DNA from: Huiozyma naganishii CBS 8797
Taxonomy: Eukaryota > Ascomycota > Saccharomycetes > Saccharomycetales > Saccharomycetaceae
Direction: 5' to 3'
Length of the DNA stretch: 64,000 nt
Assembly: GCF_000348985.1 (NCBI RefSeq)
Contig: NC_035929.1
Span: forward strand, 124,001 to 188,000
The position numbers and the translations under genes are program-made. This document shows, piece by piece, positions 1 to 9,837 of this stretch. Below the pieces are notes generated by a model. It saw nothing but the letters and a program-made list of their open reading frames with translations. It made no database searches and was not told the origin of the DNA. How positions within the stretch are numbered: the first letter of the stretch is position 1; every line of letters begins with the position of its first letter.

Positions 1-688
1 CCTGAATCATGTTCTCAAACAGGGTGTGTTCTTGTAATTCTATCTGCTGTTTCACTTGTTGCAAATGTTTGATTGGCTTCATGTCAGGCTGATTTAAAAG
101 TTGGAACCCTCTTTGGATTAGCTTCAAGATCTCCGCATATTCCTCCTTCCTGATGTTATCTTCAATCTTTTCGGGGAGTTGTAGTAGTTCCTCGATGGAA
201 GATAAAGAGCAGATCAAAGAGCTGTATTTTAAACTTGTTTGGTTCAGTTCTCCCAAAGCACCCTTCTCCATAGTGATTAATTCGTTCACCTTATTCACAT
301 TCTTATTGACTTTGGACGTCTTATCCTGTGCATCAGTGAGGGCCATGACAGTTTTGCTATAAGACGCAACGTTCGCGTTAAATGCTTGGCTGTGTTCATT
401 CACCACCTCTTGCAAGTGGGTTGCAATTTTATCCTCTAGTTGGGTGAACTCTGGATATCTGTACTGCAGGCCGACCGACGTATCGTCCAAGAACGCCAAT
501 GCCAGCTCAAGCGGATTCGAAGAACCGGTCAATACATTGTGCCATTGGGATCGAACCAGCGAGATGTCACTTTCCAGGTTGTCAATGGCACTGTTCATCG
601 CTTTTTCTTGTCCCTGGGTAATGCTGTTGATGGACAGACCACGTCTCCTATTCCCAGCTCTCCCTCTGTTAACCCCCAAATGTTCCAT
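1..688 (-). CDS. SEC8: Exocyst subunit Sec8, N-terminal part (cut by window edge)
   Basis: Reading the minus strand from the ATG at 686-688 gives 229 codons without a stop, running off the left edge. The N-terminus carries an RRRGLSINS-type segment, then a coiled-coil-rich region with NPLELALAFLDDTSVGL and EVVNEHSQAFNANVASY, which I recognise as the conserved start of Sec8. Sec8 is a subunit of the octameric exocyst, which tethers secretory vesicles to the plasma membrane at the bud tip and neck. The next gene, SMK1, is on the same strand, as in S. cerevisiae (YPR055W-YPR054W). Only about a fifth of the protein is in the window, so its integrity cannot be judged. Confidence 0.9.
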   Translation of the reverse strand, partial: MEHLGVNRGRAGNRRRGLSINSITQGQEKAMNSAIDNLESDISLVRSQWHNVLTGSSNPLELALAFLDDTSVGLQYRYPEFTQLEDKIATHLQEVVNEHSQAFNANVASYSKTVMALTDAQDKTSKVNKNVNKVNELITMEKGALGELNQTSLKYSSLICSLSSIEELLQLPEKIEDNIRKEEYAEILKLIQRGFQLLNQPDMKPIKHLQQVKQQIELQEHTLFENMIQ

Positions 689-925
689 ACTGTTCAGTGA
701 GTAATTATATCACGCTTTATTCTCTTTCTGGTTCAAGGAAGCTCTGCAATTGAGTCCTGGTGAGCACACCGGTCTCTGTCTTGTCTCTTAAGTCGCCCAC
801 AGCCCTGGTTAAAAACGTTGCACTATTATTTTATATAAGGTTAACATCAAAAAATAACCAAATATCGAAGACATAAAGATACGATTACTAACTTTTCTTG
901 ATTCAGTAAAAGATTAAAGCTCAAG

Positions 926-2131
926 TTAACTTCTACCTGTCTCCTGTCTGAACTTCACAACCTCATCTATTAGATACTCTCTCAGATCTCTCATGCTTCT
1001 TAAATTGTTTTCGTAGGAGAAATCAAAGGGTCCGAGGGGGCACGCTGGTTCTTCCGTGGGTTGTCTTACATCCATCACAAACGGGTGTTCCAAGCATTGC
1101 TCGACAGTGAATCTTGGAGATACCTTCCAAGTTAACAAATGTCCCAACAAATCATGTGCTTCCGCGGATGCCTGTGGGAAAATACTCCCCCAGGGCTTGG
1201 CGGGTGCTCCGGGACCTGGAGTGTTGAGCATGTTTATGCTTTTCAGTGAACCATATGCAATCAGTACGTCCTTTGGTGGTGTACCCAATATTTTCATGAT
1301 TTCGTGGATCTGGTGAAGAGAATCCCTCCCCATGAATATAGGTTTTCTAAGGTAGAATTCGGCCAAAATGCACCCGATGGACCACATGTCTATTGCCTTG
1401 GTGTACATTTTGTTTGAGAGTATTAATTCGGGGGCTCTGTACCATCTTGTGGCTACGTAGTTTGTGATGTTTTGGAACGAACTGTGCCCCGCGGCAAAAT
1501 ACTCCGCGTGGATCCCTCTTGCTAGCCCGAAATCGCAAATCTTCAAGCATCCGTTCAAAGTGCACAGGATATTCCCCGGTTTCAAGTCCCTGTGGATAAC
1601 ATCTGCTGAGTGAATATATTTGATACCGCAGAGGATCTGGTACACAAAGTATTTTATGTGGAACTCGGAGAACACGACATTTGAGGAGTGAATCACTTTT
1701 GCAAGATCGTACTCTATCAGTTCCTGGTAGCAGTACAATCCGTCGTACGGTTTCTCCGTCACAATCTCCAAGTCTATCAGAGACACGATGTTTCTATGAC
1801 CTTTGAAAAAGTGCATGAACTTCAATTCCCTGATAGCACGCTTCAACAATATCTCTTTGTGGAAGATATTGATTATCTTTTTAATAGCCACCTGGTATGG
1901 GGTGGTTCCCTTCAAGTCTCTCGCGGAGCACACAATCCCGTAGGATCCCTTCCCCAACGCCTGCACTATATGGTAATTTGCAGGTACTGAGAAATTAGTA
2001 ATATTGTTGTACGTCCTCTTACCTGAATCACACCTATCATTCAAAAACCTCTTCCTATGGTTAATCTTGGCATGACTGTAGGCAGTAGGTAAGTTACTGA
2101 TATTATTATTAGTACGTAGTGCGTTTGCCAT
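926..2131 (-). CDS. SMK1: Meiosis-specific MAP kinase Smk1
   Basis: This is a 401-residue protein kinase with all catalytic landmarks: glycine loop GKGSYG (60-65), lysine in VAIKK (84), HRDLKPGN (180-187), DFG (200-202) and an activation-loop TNY (223-225). TNY rather than TEY is the known activation motif of Smk1, the MAP kinase that controls spore-wall assembly late in sporulation. The length matches the family and the ATG is the natural start. The gene lies between SEC8 and NHP6, as in S. cerevisiae. A strong middle-sporulation element lies about 100 bp upstream (separate entry), which supports induction by Ndt80. An intact copy suggests a sporulating species. Confidence 0.95.
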   Translation of the reverse strand: MANALRTNNNISNLPTAYSHAKINHRKRFLNDRCDSGKRTYNNITNFSVPANYHIVQALGKGSYGIVCSARDLKGTTPYQVAIKKIINIFHKEILLKRAIRELKFMHFFKGHRNIVSLIDLEIVTEKPYDGLYCYQELIEYDLAKVIHSSNVVFSEFHIKYFVYQILCGIKYIHSADVIHRDLKPGNILCTLNGCLKICDFGLARGIHAEYFAAGHSSFQNITNYVATRWYRAPELILSNKMYTKAIDMWSIGCILAEFYLRKPIFMGRDSLHQIHEIMKILGTPPKDVLIAYGSLKSINMLNTPGPGAPAKPWGSIFPQASAEAHDLLGHLLTWKVSPRFTVEQCLEHPFVMDVRQPTEEPACPLGPFDFSYENNLRSMRDLREYLIDEVVKFRQETGRS

Positions 2132-2681
2132 CTTGTCTGTACAGCTATGATCCTCCCATGCAAGAATACTTAAGAGTTAGATAGAGACTACTTCAAGATC
2201 TAATAACATAATATATATGTGTGTCTACGTGCTTTTGTGACGTTTTTTTGGTTCCTAATTTCCCTTTTTTGTTTTTTCTTATTCTTCCCAAGATATAATC
2301 ACACATCTCTTCAACAAGACGTTAAAATTAGTGACAAGAAGACAGAAGCGGGGGCGTGTGGGTAAACACACGCTCACCCTCTGTACCAGAAACCCACTTC
2401 AGAGCGTGGCCACGCCCACGCCCGCGCCCAAAAACGCCGTACCTCGCATACAAACCACCACACACGCACACAGTAAAAAATCCGCACACTTCGCGTTGAG
2501 CGACGCGCGCCAGAAAAAAATAAATATCGCGTTGTACGAAACGCGCTGCAAATTTTTGTCGCTTGTTCCGCTATATATAACGGGCGTAGTAACAAATAAA
2601 CAGTGCATGGAAATGCGTTCCTCAGTGGTAGAGTGTGTTTCGCACCTTGTAACAACAACAACAACAACTGCACAAACAGTA
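2132..2681. other. Divergent intergenic region SMK1 / NHP6
   Basis: This 550-bp spacer separates the divergent SMK1 and NHP6 genes. The SMK1 side holds the Ndt80-type element. The NHP6 side (2331-2681) is CA-, CG- and repeat-rich and contains TATATATAA near 2572-2580, a candidate TATA box for NHP6, plus a CAA-repeat leader just before the ATG. The open frame reading into NHP6 begins at a GTG and is probably not coding. I see no separate gene. Confidence 0.6.
2231..2241 (-). promoter_or_regulatory. Middle sporulation element (Ndt80 site) of SMK1
   Basis: On the minus strand the sequence reads GTCACAAAAGC, which fits the Ndt80 consensus gNCRCAAAW. It lies about 100 bp upstream of the SMK1 start codon. 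In S. cerevisiae SMK1 is a middle-sporulation gene driven by such an element. The match is seen directly; function is inferred from the family. Confidence 0.65.
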
Positions 2682-2963
2682 ATGTCTACCAGAGAGCCAA
2701 AGAAGAGAGTTACGAGGAAGAAGAAGGACCCTAATGCCCCAAAGAGGTCGATGTCTGCGTACATGTTTTTCGCTAACGAAAACAGGGACATTGTCAAATC
2801 CGAAAATCCGAATGCCACTTTTGGCCAATTGGGTAAGTTGCTTGGTGAGAAGTGGAAGAACATGTCCACCGAGGACAAAGAACCGTACGACGCGAAGGCC
2901 GCTGCTGACAAGAAGAGATACGAGTCCGAGAAGGAACTGTATAACGCTACCAAGGAGAAGTGA
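2682..2963 (+). CDS. NHP6A: Non-histone chromatin protein Nhp6 (HMG box)
   Basis: From the ATG at 2682 this encodes 93 residues, the same length as S. cerevisiae Nhp6A. A short basic tail ([17 protein letters not shown], about 6-22) is followed by a single HMG box (about 21-89). The protein bends DNA without sequence specificity, assists FACT at nucleosomes and promotes Pol III transcription of SNR6. An open frame continues upstream without an ATG, but the added sequence is low-complexity and unlike the family. The symbol NHP6A rather than NHP6B is chosen from the SMK1/MAK3 neighbourhood (YPR052C). Confidence 0.93.
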   Translation: MSTREPKKRVTRKKKDPNAPKRSMSAYMFFANENRDIVKSENPNATFGQLGKLLGEKWKNMSTEDKEPYDAKAAADKKRYESEKELYNATKEK

Positions 2964-3067
2964 ACTGAGCCCTTTTTAGCGCAAACCTTTTTTTCCCTAT
3001 CAATTGGAACTATCTTGATACTTCTTCTTTTACTTCCCTGGAACCTTTTCCTCATCCCCCTCTCCCG

Positions 3068-3087
3068 CCCCCCCCCCCCCCCCCCCC
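3068..3087. repeat. Homopolymer run of 20 C
   Basis: Twenty consecutive C occur between the convergent NHP6 and MAK3 genes, within a C/T-rich stretch. Such a run is rare in yeast DNA and prone to length error, so the exact count may be unreliable. Confidence 0.9.
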
Positions 3088-3160
3088 TTCCAGTCTATGC
3101 TTAACAATTATCTGTGTATGCTAACTGCTAGCTTACTCGTATTTTATAACGTATAGAGTA

Positions 3161-3679
3161 TTATGTACTATTCATGGCTAAAAATGTGGATCTTATGCAA
3201 CTTTTGTTCGTCAGAGGAAGGATCAGCTTGAAGGCGTCTCCCTCGTTCAAGTAGTACCGGAACATCCTCTTCATCCGGATAAACCCGAACTGTTCGTACA
3301 GATTCAAAGCGGCGCTGTTCTCCACCTCTGTCTCCAACATGATCTCGTCGCATTTCTCTCGCTGCATAATTTCAATCACTTTCGTGACGAGCCTCTTCGC
3401 GATCCCGCGACCTCTGTACGAACTCTCCACGGCGAGCATGCCGATGTAACCTCGCATCCTGCACGCCCTATGGGGCTCCATTTTACATATTATACAGCCA
3501 ATGGGTAGTACAGGGTCAGCAGCATCAAACGCCAGGTACACCAACTCGGGCCATTGGTTCAGGAAGTACCGGTACACGTAGATGGAGTACGGTTCTGAGA
3601 GGTCTGCATCGATCAGCTTTTTGATCTGTTGAAAATGGTGCACGTTCGCAATATCCAACGGTCTGTACACAATATCCAT
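3161..3679 (-). CDS. MAK3: NatC catalytic subunit Mak3 (Naa30), N-terminal acetyltransferase
   Basis: From the ATG at 3677-3679 this gives 172 residues; the longer frame starts at a GTG. It is a GNAT-fold acetyltransferase with a DADLSEPYSIYVYRYF segment (about 24-39), the acetyl-CoA loop RGRGIA (89-94), and C-terminal LETEVENSAALNLYEQFGF and MKRMFRYYLNEGDAFKL. This is the catalytic subunit of NatC, which acetylates N-termini beginning Met-Leu, Met-Ile, Met-Phe or Met-Trp; in S. cerevisiae (176 residues) it is required to maintain L-A double-stranded RNA virus. It is divergent from ATG11 across 214 bp, consistent with YPR051W-YPR049C. Confidence 0.95.
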   Translation of the reverse strand: MDIVYRPLDIANVHHFQQIKKLIDADLSEPYSIYVYRYFLNQWPELVYLAFDAADPVLPIGCIICKMEPHRACRMRGYIGMLAVESSYRGRGIAKRLVTKVIEIMQREKCDEIMLETEVENSAALNLYEQFGFIRMKRMFRYYLNEGDAFKLILPLTNKSCIRSTFLAMNST

Positions 3680-3893
3680 TGTCCAGGAATATCTACAATT
3701 TGCCCTCACGATTGACTCCGTTTGGGAGGAAGTTGGGGTGCGAGAAGGTTTCTGACTTTCGTAGAGGGCCTCTCTTAGTTAATTTTCCTGATATAACCAT
3801 GATATATTTGAAAATTATGGGTGGCTCTTCAAAGGGAAGGGTCTTTTTGACACATCGCGAGTTGAGGCCATCGCAAGGTGGATAACAGGGGTA

Positions 3894-6800
3894 ATGGATA
3901 CGTGGGAGTCCGAGGGGAGGTCTCTTCGTCTGGTGAACGCCGTCACGGGGGGGATCATCGTTTCAAACCCGTCGTTTTTCCTATCGTATACGGATCTGGT
4001 GAACTTTATAGCGCTGAAATGGGGCGGGGTCATCGGAGGTGGTAAAACGGTAGGTAAGAACTTCTTGGTGCTCCTGGAATTTGGACACAGATTGTCCGCA
4101 AAGAACTTTACTGATTTTGTGAGGAGAGACATGGATCAAGTGAAAGAGTTGTACGTTTTCGACAAGAGACTGTTCACAGTAATTAGTAATCCAGACGAAG
4201 AGACAAGTGGTGAAACACAGCAGAAGCAGTGCCATCAAATACTAGAGACTGTCAATGACACCCTAACACTGGTAAAACCTATCAAATCTCCCATGATTTA
4301 CACGGAAAAGGTAGATACCCTGTCTCTGCAAGAGATGACCAGTGTTTTGACTACAAATCTTGGGTGGCTGTCTGCACTGGAGATAGACGTATACTATCTG
4401 GAGGATACAATAACCGGTACACTGCAACAGATTAAGAATATTCTGAAGTGTCTATACTGCTGTTATCAGTATTTGGGCCTCTACGGCGCTGAGATGGAGA
4501 AGTTGTTCAAATCAAGTGATAAATTTTATCGCACTCTACAGAACGATCAGAAAACGATTAATTGGAAGTACTGCCTAGATAATGTACTGGGTTCTTTACC
4601 TTCATGGGATAATGACCCGCCATTATCAAAATTTGTGAACCGCAGTACACTAACGGATTTAGAACTTGAAACGGTAACGATACGACACAACATAGATACA
4701 GAGCTTAAACGTGCTGAAAGTGACATTCAGCAGGGCAAGTCATTAGGCGGTACGATCATGTCGAAAATAGACTCAACCAGAGAGCAGTTCCTACCCAGTG
4801 AAGATAAATACAAATTGGAGACTAATATGCTGACGAATTTCAAAGATTTAGTGGAAAGGACAAGAGACATTTCACGGGATATCTTGGACACACAAGAATC
4901 AACAGAACTCGATATTGGCAATGTACATTCTCATTTTTCGAATATCAGGCAAAATACCGTCAACGACCTTTACACAATATCGTATTCTTTGTATTCCCAA
5001 GCAGACAATATTCACACTTTGAAGAAAAGCTTACAGGCCAATGTCATAGAAATCCTAGGGCAAATATCCTTTACCCAGTTGAAATACCTCCAAGTGAAGA
5101 GAAGGCTGACCACAGATTGTGAAAAATATTTGAAAAATTACCAGAAGAACGAACTACAATTTGCTCACGTAGAAGATTTACCAACAATCTACGGTCTCTA
5201 CTTGATTGAGCTCTATAGAAGGAATGTTTGGCTTGTGAACGTCAACAATCAAATTATAAAGTTTGATGCGTCACTCGAAGACATCTTGCAAGATGAACAG
5301 ATTACACGAGATAAATGGACCCGAATATTCGGTTCAATAACGTCAATTTTTATCGACCAATCATTCGACTTGAGCATAAGAGAACGTGGCATTTCTGAAT
5401 TGCGCGTAAAAAAGAGCGATACCTCCACTATAGATCACAACTCATTGCTCAGTTTTATCCAAGGATACATCACAACTTTCGATCAATTGAATAATAATCA
5501 GGATGTCATACATGCACTCAAAAAGAAATTGCAAGAGACGCAATCCTCAATAACATTACAAGCTCCACATGCTGTTATTACCTCACCAGTGGAGGAATCG
5601 CAGTTGATCGAGTCTTACAAACTACGAATAAAAAAGCTAGAAAATCTACTACACGAATCCAAATACTCGAACACCAGCTACTGGCCCTCTGGAATGATTG
5701 AGGAGTCATCTCTGACGACTGGGCGTAACATTTCTCAAGGGAAAGACAATCGCTTAGAGAGCAAAGCACCATCGCTCATTTTAAACCAGAATGTAGCAGA
5801 TTTAGAGAGGGAGAACGCACATTTTGAAGAAGTAGCTTCTTTACGGAAAGAGTTGGAGCAGATGCGCTTGGAGCAGGTCAAAAAGGAAAAGTTGATTAAG
5901 GTCCAAAATTCAAAGATCGTGGATATGGAAATAGAAAGAAATGCATTTAGAGAAACACTTAACAACCTGAACACAGAACTGGAGAGGGTCATGACGAACG
6001 AAGGCAGTTTGAAAGTCCAACTCGATGATGAAAAGACTAGGTTCTCGCAGCATATCAATGCATTATTGGAAGAAAACCGGAAACTATTTATCAAAAATGA
6101 ACAGACTGAAGGAGAACTGGAAAGATTTAAGAGTGCAACTTTGAAAGAGGATAAGAGCATTTCAGTACTCCAGAAGCAGAATGAAGAGCTTGAAAATAAA
6201 AATACAGCGTTTGCCTCCCAGCTCGATACATTAAATTTGACCAATACATCTCTACTTTCCGATTTCAACGAACTCACTTGTGCAAACATAGATTTAAAAT
6301 CCAACATTGACAAGCTAAAAACAACAAATACAAACCTTGGGGTCGAAATTGAAAAACTAAAGGCTGCTAATGATGACTTGATCGAGACACAGAAGCATGT
6401 CCGGACACAAGATGAGAATGAAGAGGCAAATAAGTTGAGTTCCAATGGGCTATCACTGAAATTGGAAGGGAGCTTATTCACTGTTTTCAAGACGTGTGTT
6501 TTCATTCTGGAAAATATTGGTTTGTTATTAACCTCGAATGACAACCAAAAAGGTTCCGAACCATATTCAATAAAGAGAGTCAAAGGTTTAAGAAAAGGCA
6601 TTAACCAAAGCGTTCTTGAGGACGAAAGTACACAGTTATTGGTAGTAAACGAGAAAGATGAGGTTATCCAAAGTAAAGTCTACCAAGAAATGCGAAACAA
6701 TTATGAAAAAGCATTAGAACAGGGACAACAGACACCCGTCTCATATGAAAGCATCACGAGATTTATATCTGTTCTTGACAACCTATTTGGCAGTAAATAC

Positions 6801-7364
6801 TACGAACAAGCTGTCATTAAGAGATTTAATGACCTTGAATCCTTGGCCAAGAAAGCAACAAAGGAAAACAAAATGAATCGTGGGTTGATTGCAAGATTAA
6901 GGAACGAAAAGATTACGCTCCGTAACTTCCAGATCCATGATTTGGCACTGTTTCTTCCTACAACTGATATTCAAAATGCCACTTCTTCTAGCTCTTCACT
7001 CAATTCCTCGTTTTCATCCGTCGATTTGTCAACACCAACTATGCCGCTATCGACAACCTCAACGCAACAGGGGCAAATTGAAAAGAAAGACAAATTGGCT
7101 CCTTCAGATAGTAAGGAATCAAGTAAAATTGATACAAAGATTCGTCCATGGGCAGCGTTCACAGCTTTTGAAGATAGTACAAGGTATTTCTTGAAGAAAG
7201 ACGAAAATGATGATCAGCTCCTTAGTGGTAAGGAGTGGTTTATTGGAAGAATTACTAGTGCTAATAAAATCATTGCCGGCGAGACGATGAGCAATCCTTA
7301 CAGACTACCGAAAGGTTCAATTTGGTATCAAGTCACTGCCAAGATATTGTCAGGTCCGTTGTAG
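3894..7364 (+). CDS. ATG11: Selective-autophagy scaffold Atg11
   Basis: This protein of 1156 residues has an N-terminal domain that aligns with Atg11 (FLVLLEFGHRLSAKNF and ELYVFDKRLFTV, about residues 60-100). Long coiled coils follow (about 560-830, rich in E, K, L and N heptads), then a conserved C-terminal region ending FIGRITSANKIIAGE..NPYRLPKGSIWYQVTAKIL. Atg11 links cargo receptors (Atg19, Atg32, Atg36) to the autophagy initiation machinery in the Cvt pathway, mitophagy and pexophagy. Its length is close to the 1178 residues in S. cerevisiae. The stop lies only 108 bp from the 3' end of MSF1, so TAH18, which sits between them in S. cerevisiae, is missing here. Confidence 0.93.
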   Translation: MDTWESEGRSLRLVNAVTGGIIVSNPSFFLSYTDLVNFIALKWGGVIGGGKTVGKNFLVLLEFGHRLSAKNFTDFVRRDMDQVKELYVFDKRLFTVISNPDEETSGETQQKQCHQILETVNDTLTLVKPIKSPMIYTEKVDTLSLQEMTSVLTTNLGWLSALEIDVYYLEDTITGTLQQIKNILKCLYCCYQYLGLYGAEMEKLFKSSDKFYRTLQNDQKTINWKYCLDNVLGSLPSWDNDPPLSKFVNRSTLTDLELETVTIRHNIDTELKRAESDIQQGKSLGGTIMSKIDSTREQFLPSEDKYKLETNMLTNFKDLVERTRDISRDILDTQESTELDIGNVHSHFSNIRQNTVNDLYTISYSLYSQADNIHTLKKSLQANVIEILGQISFTQLKYLQVKRRLTTDCEKYLKNYQKNELQFAHVEDLPTIYGLYLIELYRRNVWLVNVNNQIIKFDASLEDILQDEQITRDKWTRIFGSITSIFIDQSFDLSIRERGISELRVKKSDTSTIDHNSLLSFIQGYITTFDQLNNNQDVIHALKKKLQETQSSITLQAPHAVITSPVEESQLIESYKLRIKKLENLLHESKYSNTSYWPSGMIEESSLTTGRNISQGKDNRLESKAPSLILNQNVADLERENAHFEEVASLRKELEQMRLEQVKKEKLIKVQNSKIVDMEIERNAFRETLNNLNTELERVMTNEGSLKVQLDDEKTRFSQHINALLEENRKLFIKNEQTEGELERFKSATLKEDKSISVLQKQNEELENKNTAFASQLDTLNLTNTSLLSDFNELTCANIDLKSNIDKLKTTNTNLGVEIEKLKAANDDLIETQKHVRTQDENEEANKLSSNGLSLKLEGSLFTVFKTCVFILENIGLLLTSNDNQKGSEPYSIKRVKGLRKGINQSVLEDESTQLLVVNEKDEVIQSKVYQEMRNNYEKALEQGQQTPVSYESITRFISVLDNLFGSKYYEQAVIKRFNDLESLAKKATKENKMNRGLIARLRNEKITLRNFQIHDLALFLPTTDIQNATSSSSSLNSSFSSVDLSTPTMPLSTTSTQQGQIEKKDKLAPSDSKESSKIDTKIRPWAAFTAFEDSTRYFLKKDENDDQLLSGKEWFIGRITSANKIIAGETMSNPYRLPKGSIWYQVTAKILSGPL

Positions 7365-7472
7365 ACTTTCCTGGCTACACATCGTTCTACAATTATATTC
7401 TTCAAAACTTGCCTATCAAGTTAATTATATATTCTTTATTTACACGTTCAGTCAAACTGTTATACGCTTTGT

Positions 7473-8882
7473 TTATCGTATCGTAACATGGTATTTATCG
7501 ATCAGCCGTCCAACGACTTCCTTTTGCAGATCATTGACCTCTAGGTTCGTGATGTTGCGCTCCATTGACTGATAATTGATCCGGTAACATAACGACTTTT
7601 TGTTAGTTTTAGGGTCCACAAAACTATCGATCAGTTTGACACTCTCCACCAAACTACCGGCAGTGTCTCTAACTATTTCCATAATGTCGTTTTCATGAAT
7701 TTCTTCTTCCTGGCCAATTGTTCCCTCTGGCAGCCAAAATGCGACGTCCCTTATCGACCCCGGATGTTTCGAATATGGTTTGAATGCTGTTATGGTCTGT
7801 CTCTTGAACTGCCTATGAAATCTTTCATCCGCTGTCCATAAAAGTCTAATATCCGGTATTTCAAACAGAATCATCGCAATGCGGTCCAAGCCTAATCCAA
7901 AGGCCCACCCCATAGTACTATCCAGTTTAAAGCCAGCTTTGTTTAATACATCTTGCTTGATCACACCACACCCACATATTTCAAGCCATTCACCTTGCCA
8001 CCAAACTTCAATTTCATAAGATGGAGCAGTCCATGGGAAATACGCTTTCACCCACCTGTACTTCAATTCTGTTGGCACATTTGCTACTTTCATTTCCCGG
8101 AGGCTCTCAATCTTTCTGTTGAAAACTTCACTCACAGTCAATTCGAGCGAGCGTTTCAGATGAGCCACCGTTAATTCTACTTCTGGAGCAGTCATATATG
8201 ATTGTTTGGGGTTCTCTTCTGGGTCGATTGCAGGGGCATCGGAGACGCAGAGGAGTTTCGTGTGTGTCTGATTTTCCTTCAAAGCTTTCTCCATTACCTC
8301 TAAATCGCGCTTCAAGGAATCCAGGTCTCCATGTTCCCACAACCTGGCACCCTCCATCTGGTGAAATACTGGGTAATGGGTCCGATCAATTTCATCCCGG
8401 CGATAAACGTCTGCTGAGATGAGGAACCCCTTGTGTTTTGAAGTTTGCAAATCTTGGAAACATTGGACTTCGTGGGCCGATGTGTGTGTTCGCAATAGAT
8501 GATCTTGGTTAATGTAGTAAGTATCCGATTTAGATCTTCCTGGGTGATTTGCAGGGAAGCCCAATGAATCAAAATTCTCCCAGGTTGTCACCACTGGTTT
8601 GAAGTTGTTGTATGGCATAAATACATTGTCCACCGAATTCAACTTCCGCTCGATCAGATCTCTCAAAATACCAACCGGATGTTGATCATTCAGGTGCAGC
8701 CCTTTATTTGTATGCGAGATTATGCTCTTTGTCACATTAGTAAATGTTGGATCTGTATTGTATTCCACGCCATCCACCTTAATTCTCTTTGACGCTCCGG
8801 ACACAGAGCTATTGAGCCGCAGAAAAAGTCGTGCGGGTTGAATGCACCTACAACGGAATACTCCCGCTCGAGTGATCCCCAT
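7473..8882 (-). CDS. MSF1: Mitochondrial phenylalanyl-tRNA synthetase
   Basis: From the ATG at 8880-8882 this gives 469 residues; the preceding codon is TTG. The basic, serine-poor N-terminus (GITRAGVFRCRCIQPARLFLRLNSS) looks like a mitochondrial targeting sequence. The body is a class II synthetase core: HPVGILRD near 70, HTSAHEVQCFQDL, FHQMEGARLWEHG, and motif 3 GWAFGLGLDRIAMILFEIPDIRLLW. The C-terminal ~100 residues form the FDX-ACB anticodon-binding domain (KHPGSIRDVAFWLPEG through SMERNIT). It charges mitochondrial tRNA-Phe as a monomer. It is divergent from MRPL16 over 200 bp, so two mitochondrial-translation genes share one promoter region. Confidence 0.96.
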   Translation of the reverse strand: MGITRAGVFRCRCIQPARLFLRLNSSVSGASKRIKVDGVEYNTDPTFTNVTKSIISHTNKGLHLNDQHPVGILRDLIERKLNSVDNVFMPYNNFKPVVTTWENFDSLGFPANHPGRSKSDTYYINQDHLLRTHTSAHEVQCFQDLQTSKHKGFLISADVYRRDEIDRTHYPVFHQMEGARLWEHGDLDSLKRDLEVMEKALKENQTHTKLLCVSDAPAIDPEENPKQSYMTAPEVELTVAHLKRSLELTVSEVFNRKIESLREMKVANVPTELKYRWVKAYFPWTAPSYEIEVWWQGEWLEICGCGVIKQDVLNKAGFKLDSTMGWAFGLGLDRIAMILFEIPDIRLLWTADERFHRQFKRQTITAFKPYSKHPGSIRDVAFWLPEGTIGQEEEIHENDIMEIVRDTAGSLVESVKLIDSFVDPKTNKKSLCYRINYQSMERNITNLEVNDLQKEVVGRLIDKYHVTIR

Positions 8883-9082
8883 CAACCCTGCTCGTCGTGA
8901 AGCTGTGAACCCGTTATGGCTGCGACAGTATGCACAACCCCTGGTCCTAACAATTGGCTACAAATATTATATATTCTGAAAATATGAAGAAGAAGAGAAA
9001 CCACGTCCACCAAGACTACTGAACAAGCGTTAGTTGGTTTCTGCTCGTGGTTACAGACTTTGTGAACAGCGTTCAGTGGAAA

Positions 9083-9757
9083 ATGCTGGTGTGGAGAAGT
9101 GCTCCCATAAGGAGAAGCGTTTCCAACTTCCCATTCTGCAACTTTGTTAGACTTAAACATGAATATGCTCCCCGGTTCCAAATACAAAGGAAAAAGCAAA
9201 AGGGTAGAGTTCCCGTCAGAATTGGCGGGTCCATCAAGGGGTCTACAATACAGTTTGGACAGTTTGGTTTAAGATTGAAATCAGAAGGTACTCGGTTATC
9301 CGCTATTCAGTTGAAAGAGGCGGATAACGCCATTATGAGGTACGTTAGACCCTTAACTAATGGTCAGTTATGGAGACGGTTGGTGACGGATGTGGCAGTT
9401 TGTATTAAGGGTAATGAAACTAGAATGGGTAAGGGTAAAGGTGCTTTCGACCATTGGATGGCCAGGGTTCCTACTGGCAAGATAATCTTCGAAATGGCAG
9501 GTGATAATTTACACGAGCGGGTTGCCAGAGAGGCGTTTCGGAAGGCGGGTACAAAGCTACCTGGTGTGTACGAGTTTGTCAGTAAAGAGTCGCCAGTGAG
9601 AGTTGGGTTGCATTCGTTCAAGACGCCAGGGTGGGAGGAAAATCCGGAAAATGAACCTCTTGCTCGTTCGAGGAAACTGTCTCAAATGACAACGAAGAAA
9701 CTACTGAACGTCGAAAGATCGAAGCAGCCCGAGTTTAAGTTATTCAGAGCTCGCTAG
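9083..9757 (+). CDS. MRPL16: Mitochondrial ribosomal protein uL16m
   Basis: From the ATG at 9083 this gives 224 residues, close to the 232 of S. cerevisiae Mrpl16. The N-terminus ([16 protein letters not shown]) is a likely presequence. [22 protein letters not shown] then leads into the uL16 core with [27 protein letters not shown]. It is a component of the large mitoribosomal subunit near the peptidyl-transferase centre. It is YBL038W by resemblance and is followed by convergent RFC5. Confidence 0.96.
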   Translation: MLVWRSAPIRRSVSNFPFCNFVRLKHEYAPRFQIQRKKQKGRVPVRIGGSIKGSTIQFGQFGLRLKSEGTRLSAIQLKEADNAIMRYVRPLTNGQLWRRLVTDVAVCIKGNETRMGKGKGAFDHWMARVPTGKIIFEMAGDNLHERVAREAFRKAGTKLPGVYEFVSKESPVRVGLHSFKTPGWEENPENEPLARSRKLSQMTTKKLLNVERSKQPEFKLFRAR

Positions 9758-9837
9758 CGAAACATGAAACGGGCGTTCTCCCCCTTCTTCACCTTGTATA
9801 TAGGCATATATGAAATATTCACTACTTGACTCTGTGT

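Noticed and set aside
2399..3055. 218-codon minus-strand frame over NHP6
   Set aside because: It overlaps the clear NHP6 gene and has no family resemblance.
5735..6601. 288-codon minus-strand frame inside ATG11
   Set aside because: It is antisense to the coiled-coil part of ATG11 and its Ser/Phe/Leu-rich composition is what the reverse complement of Glu/Lys/Asn codons gives.
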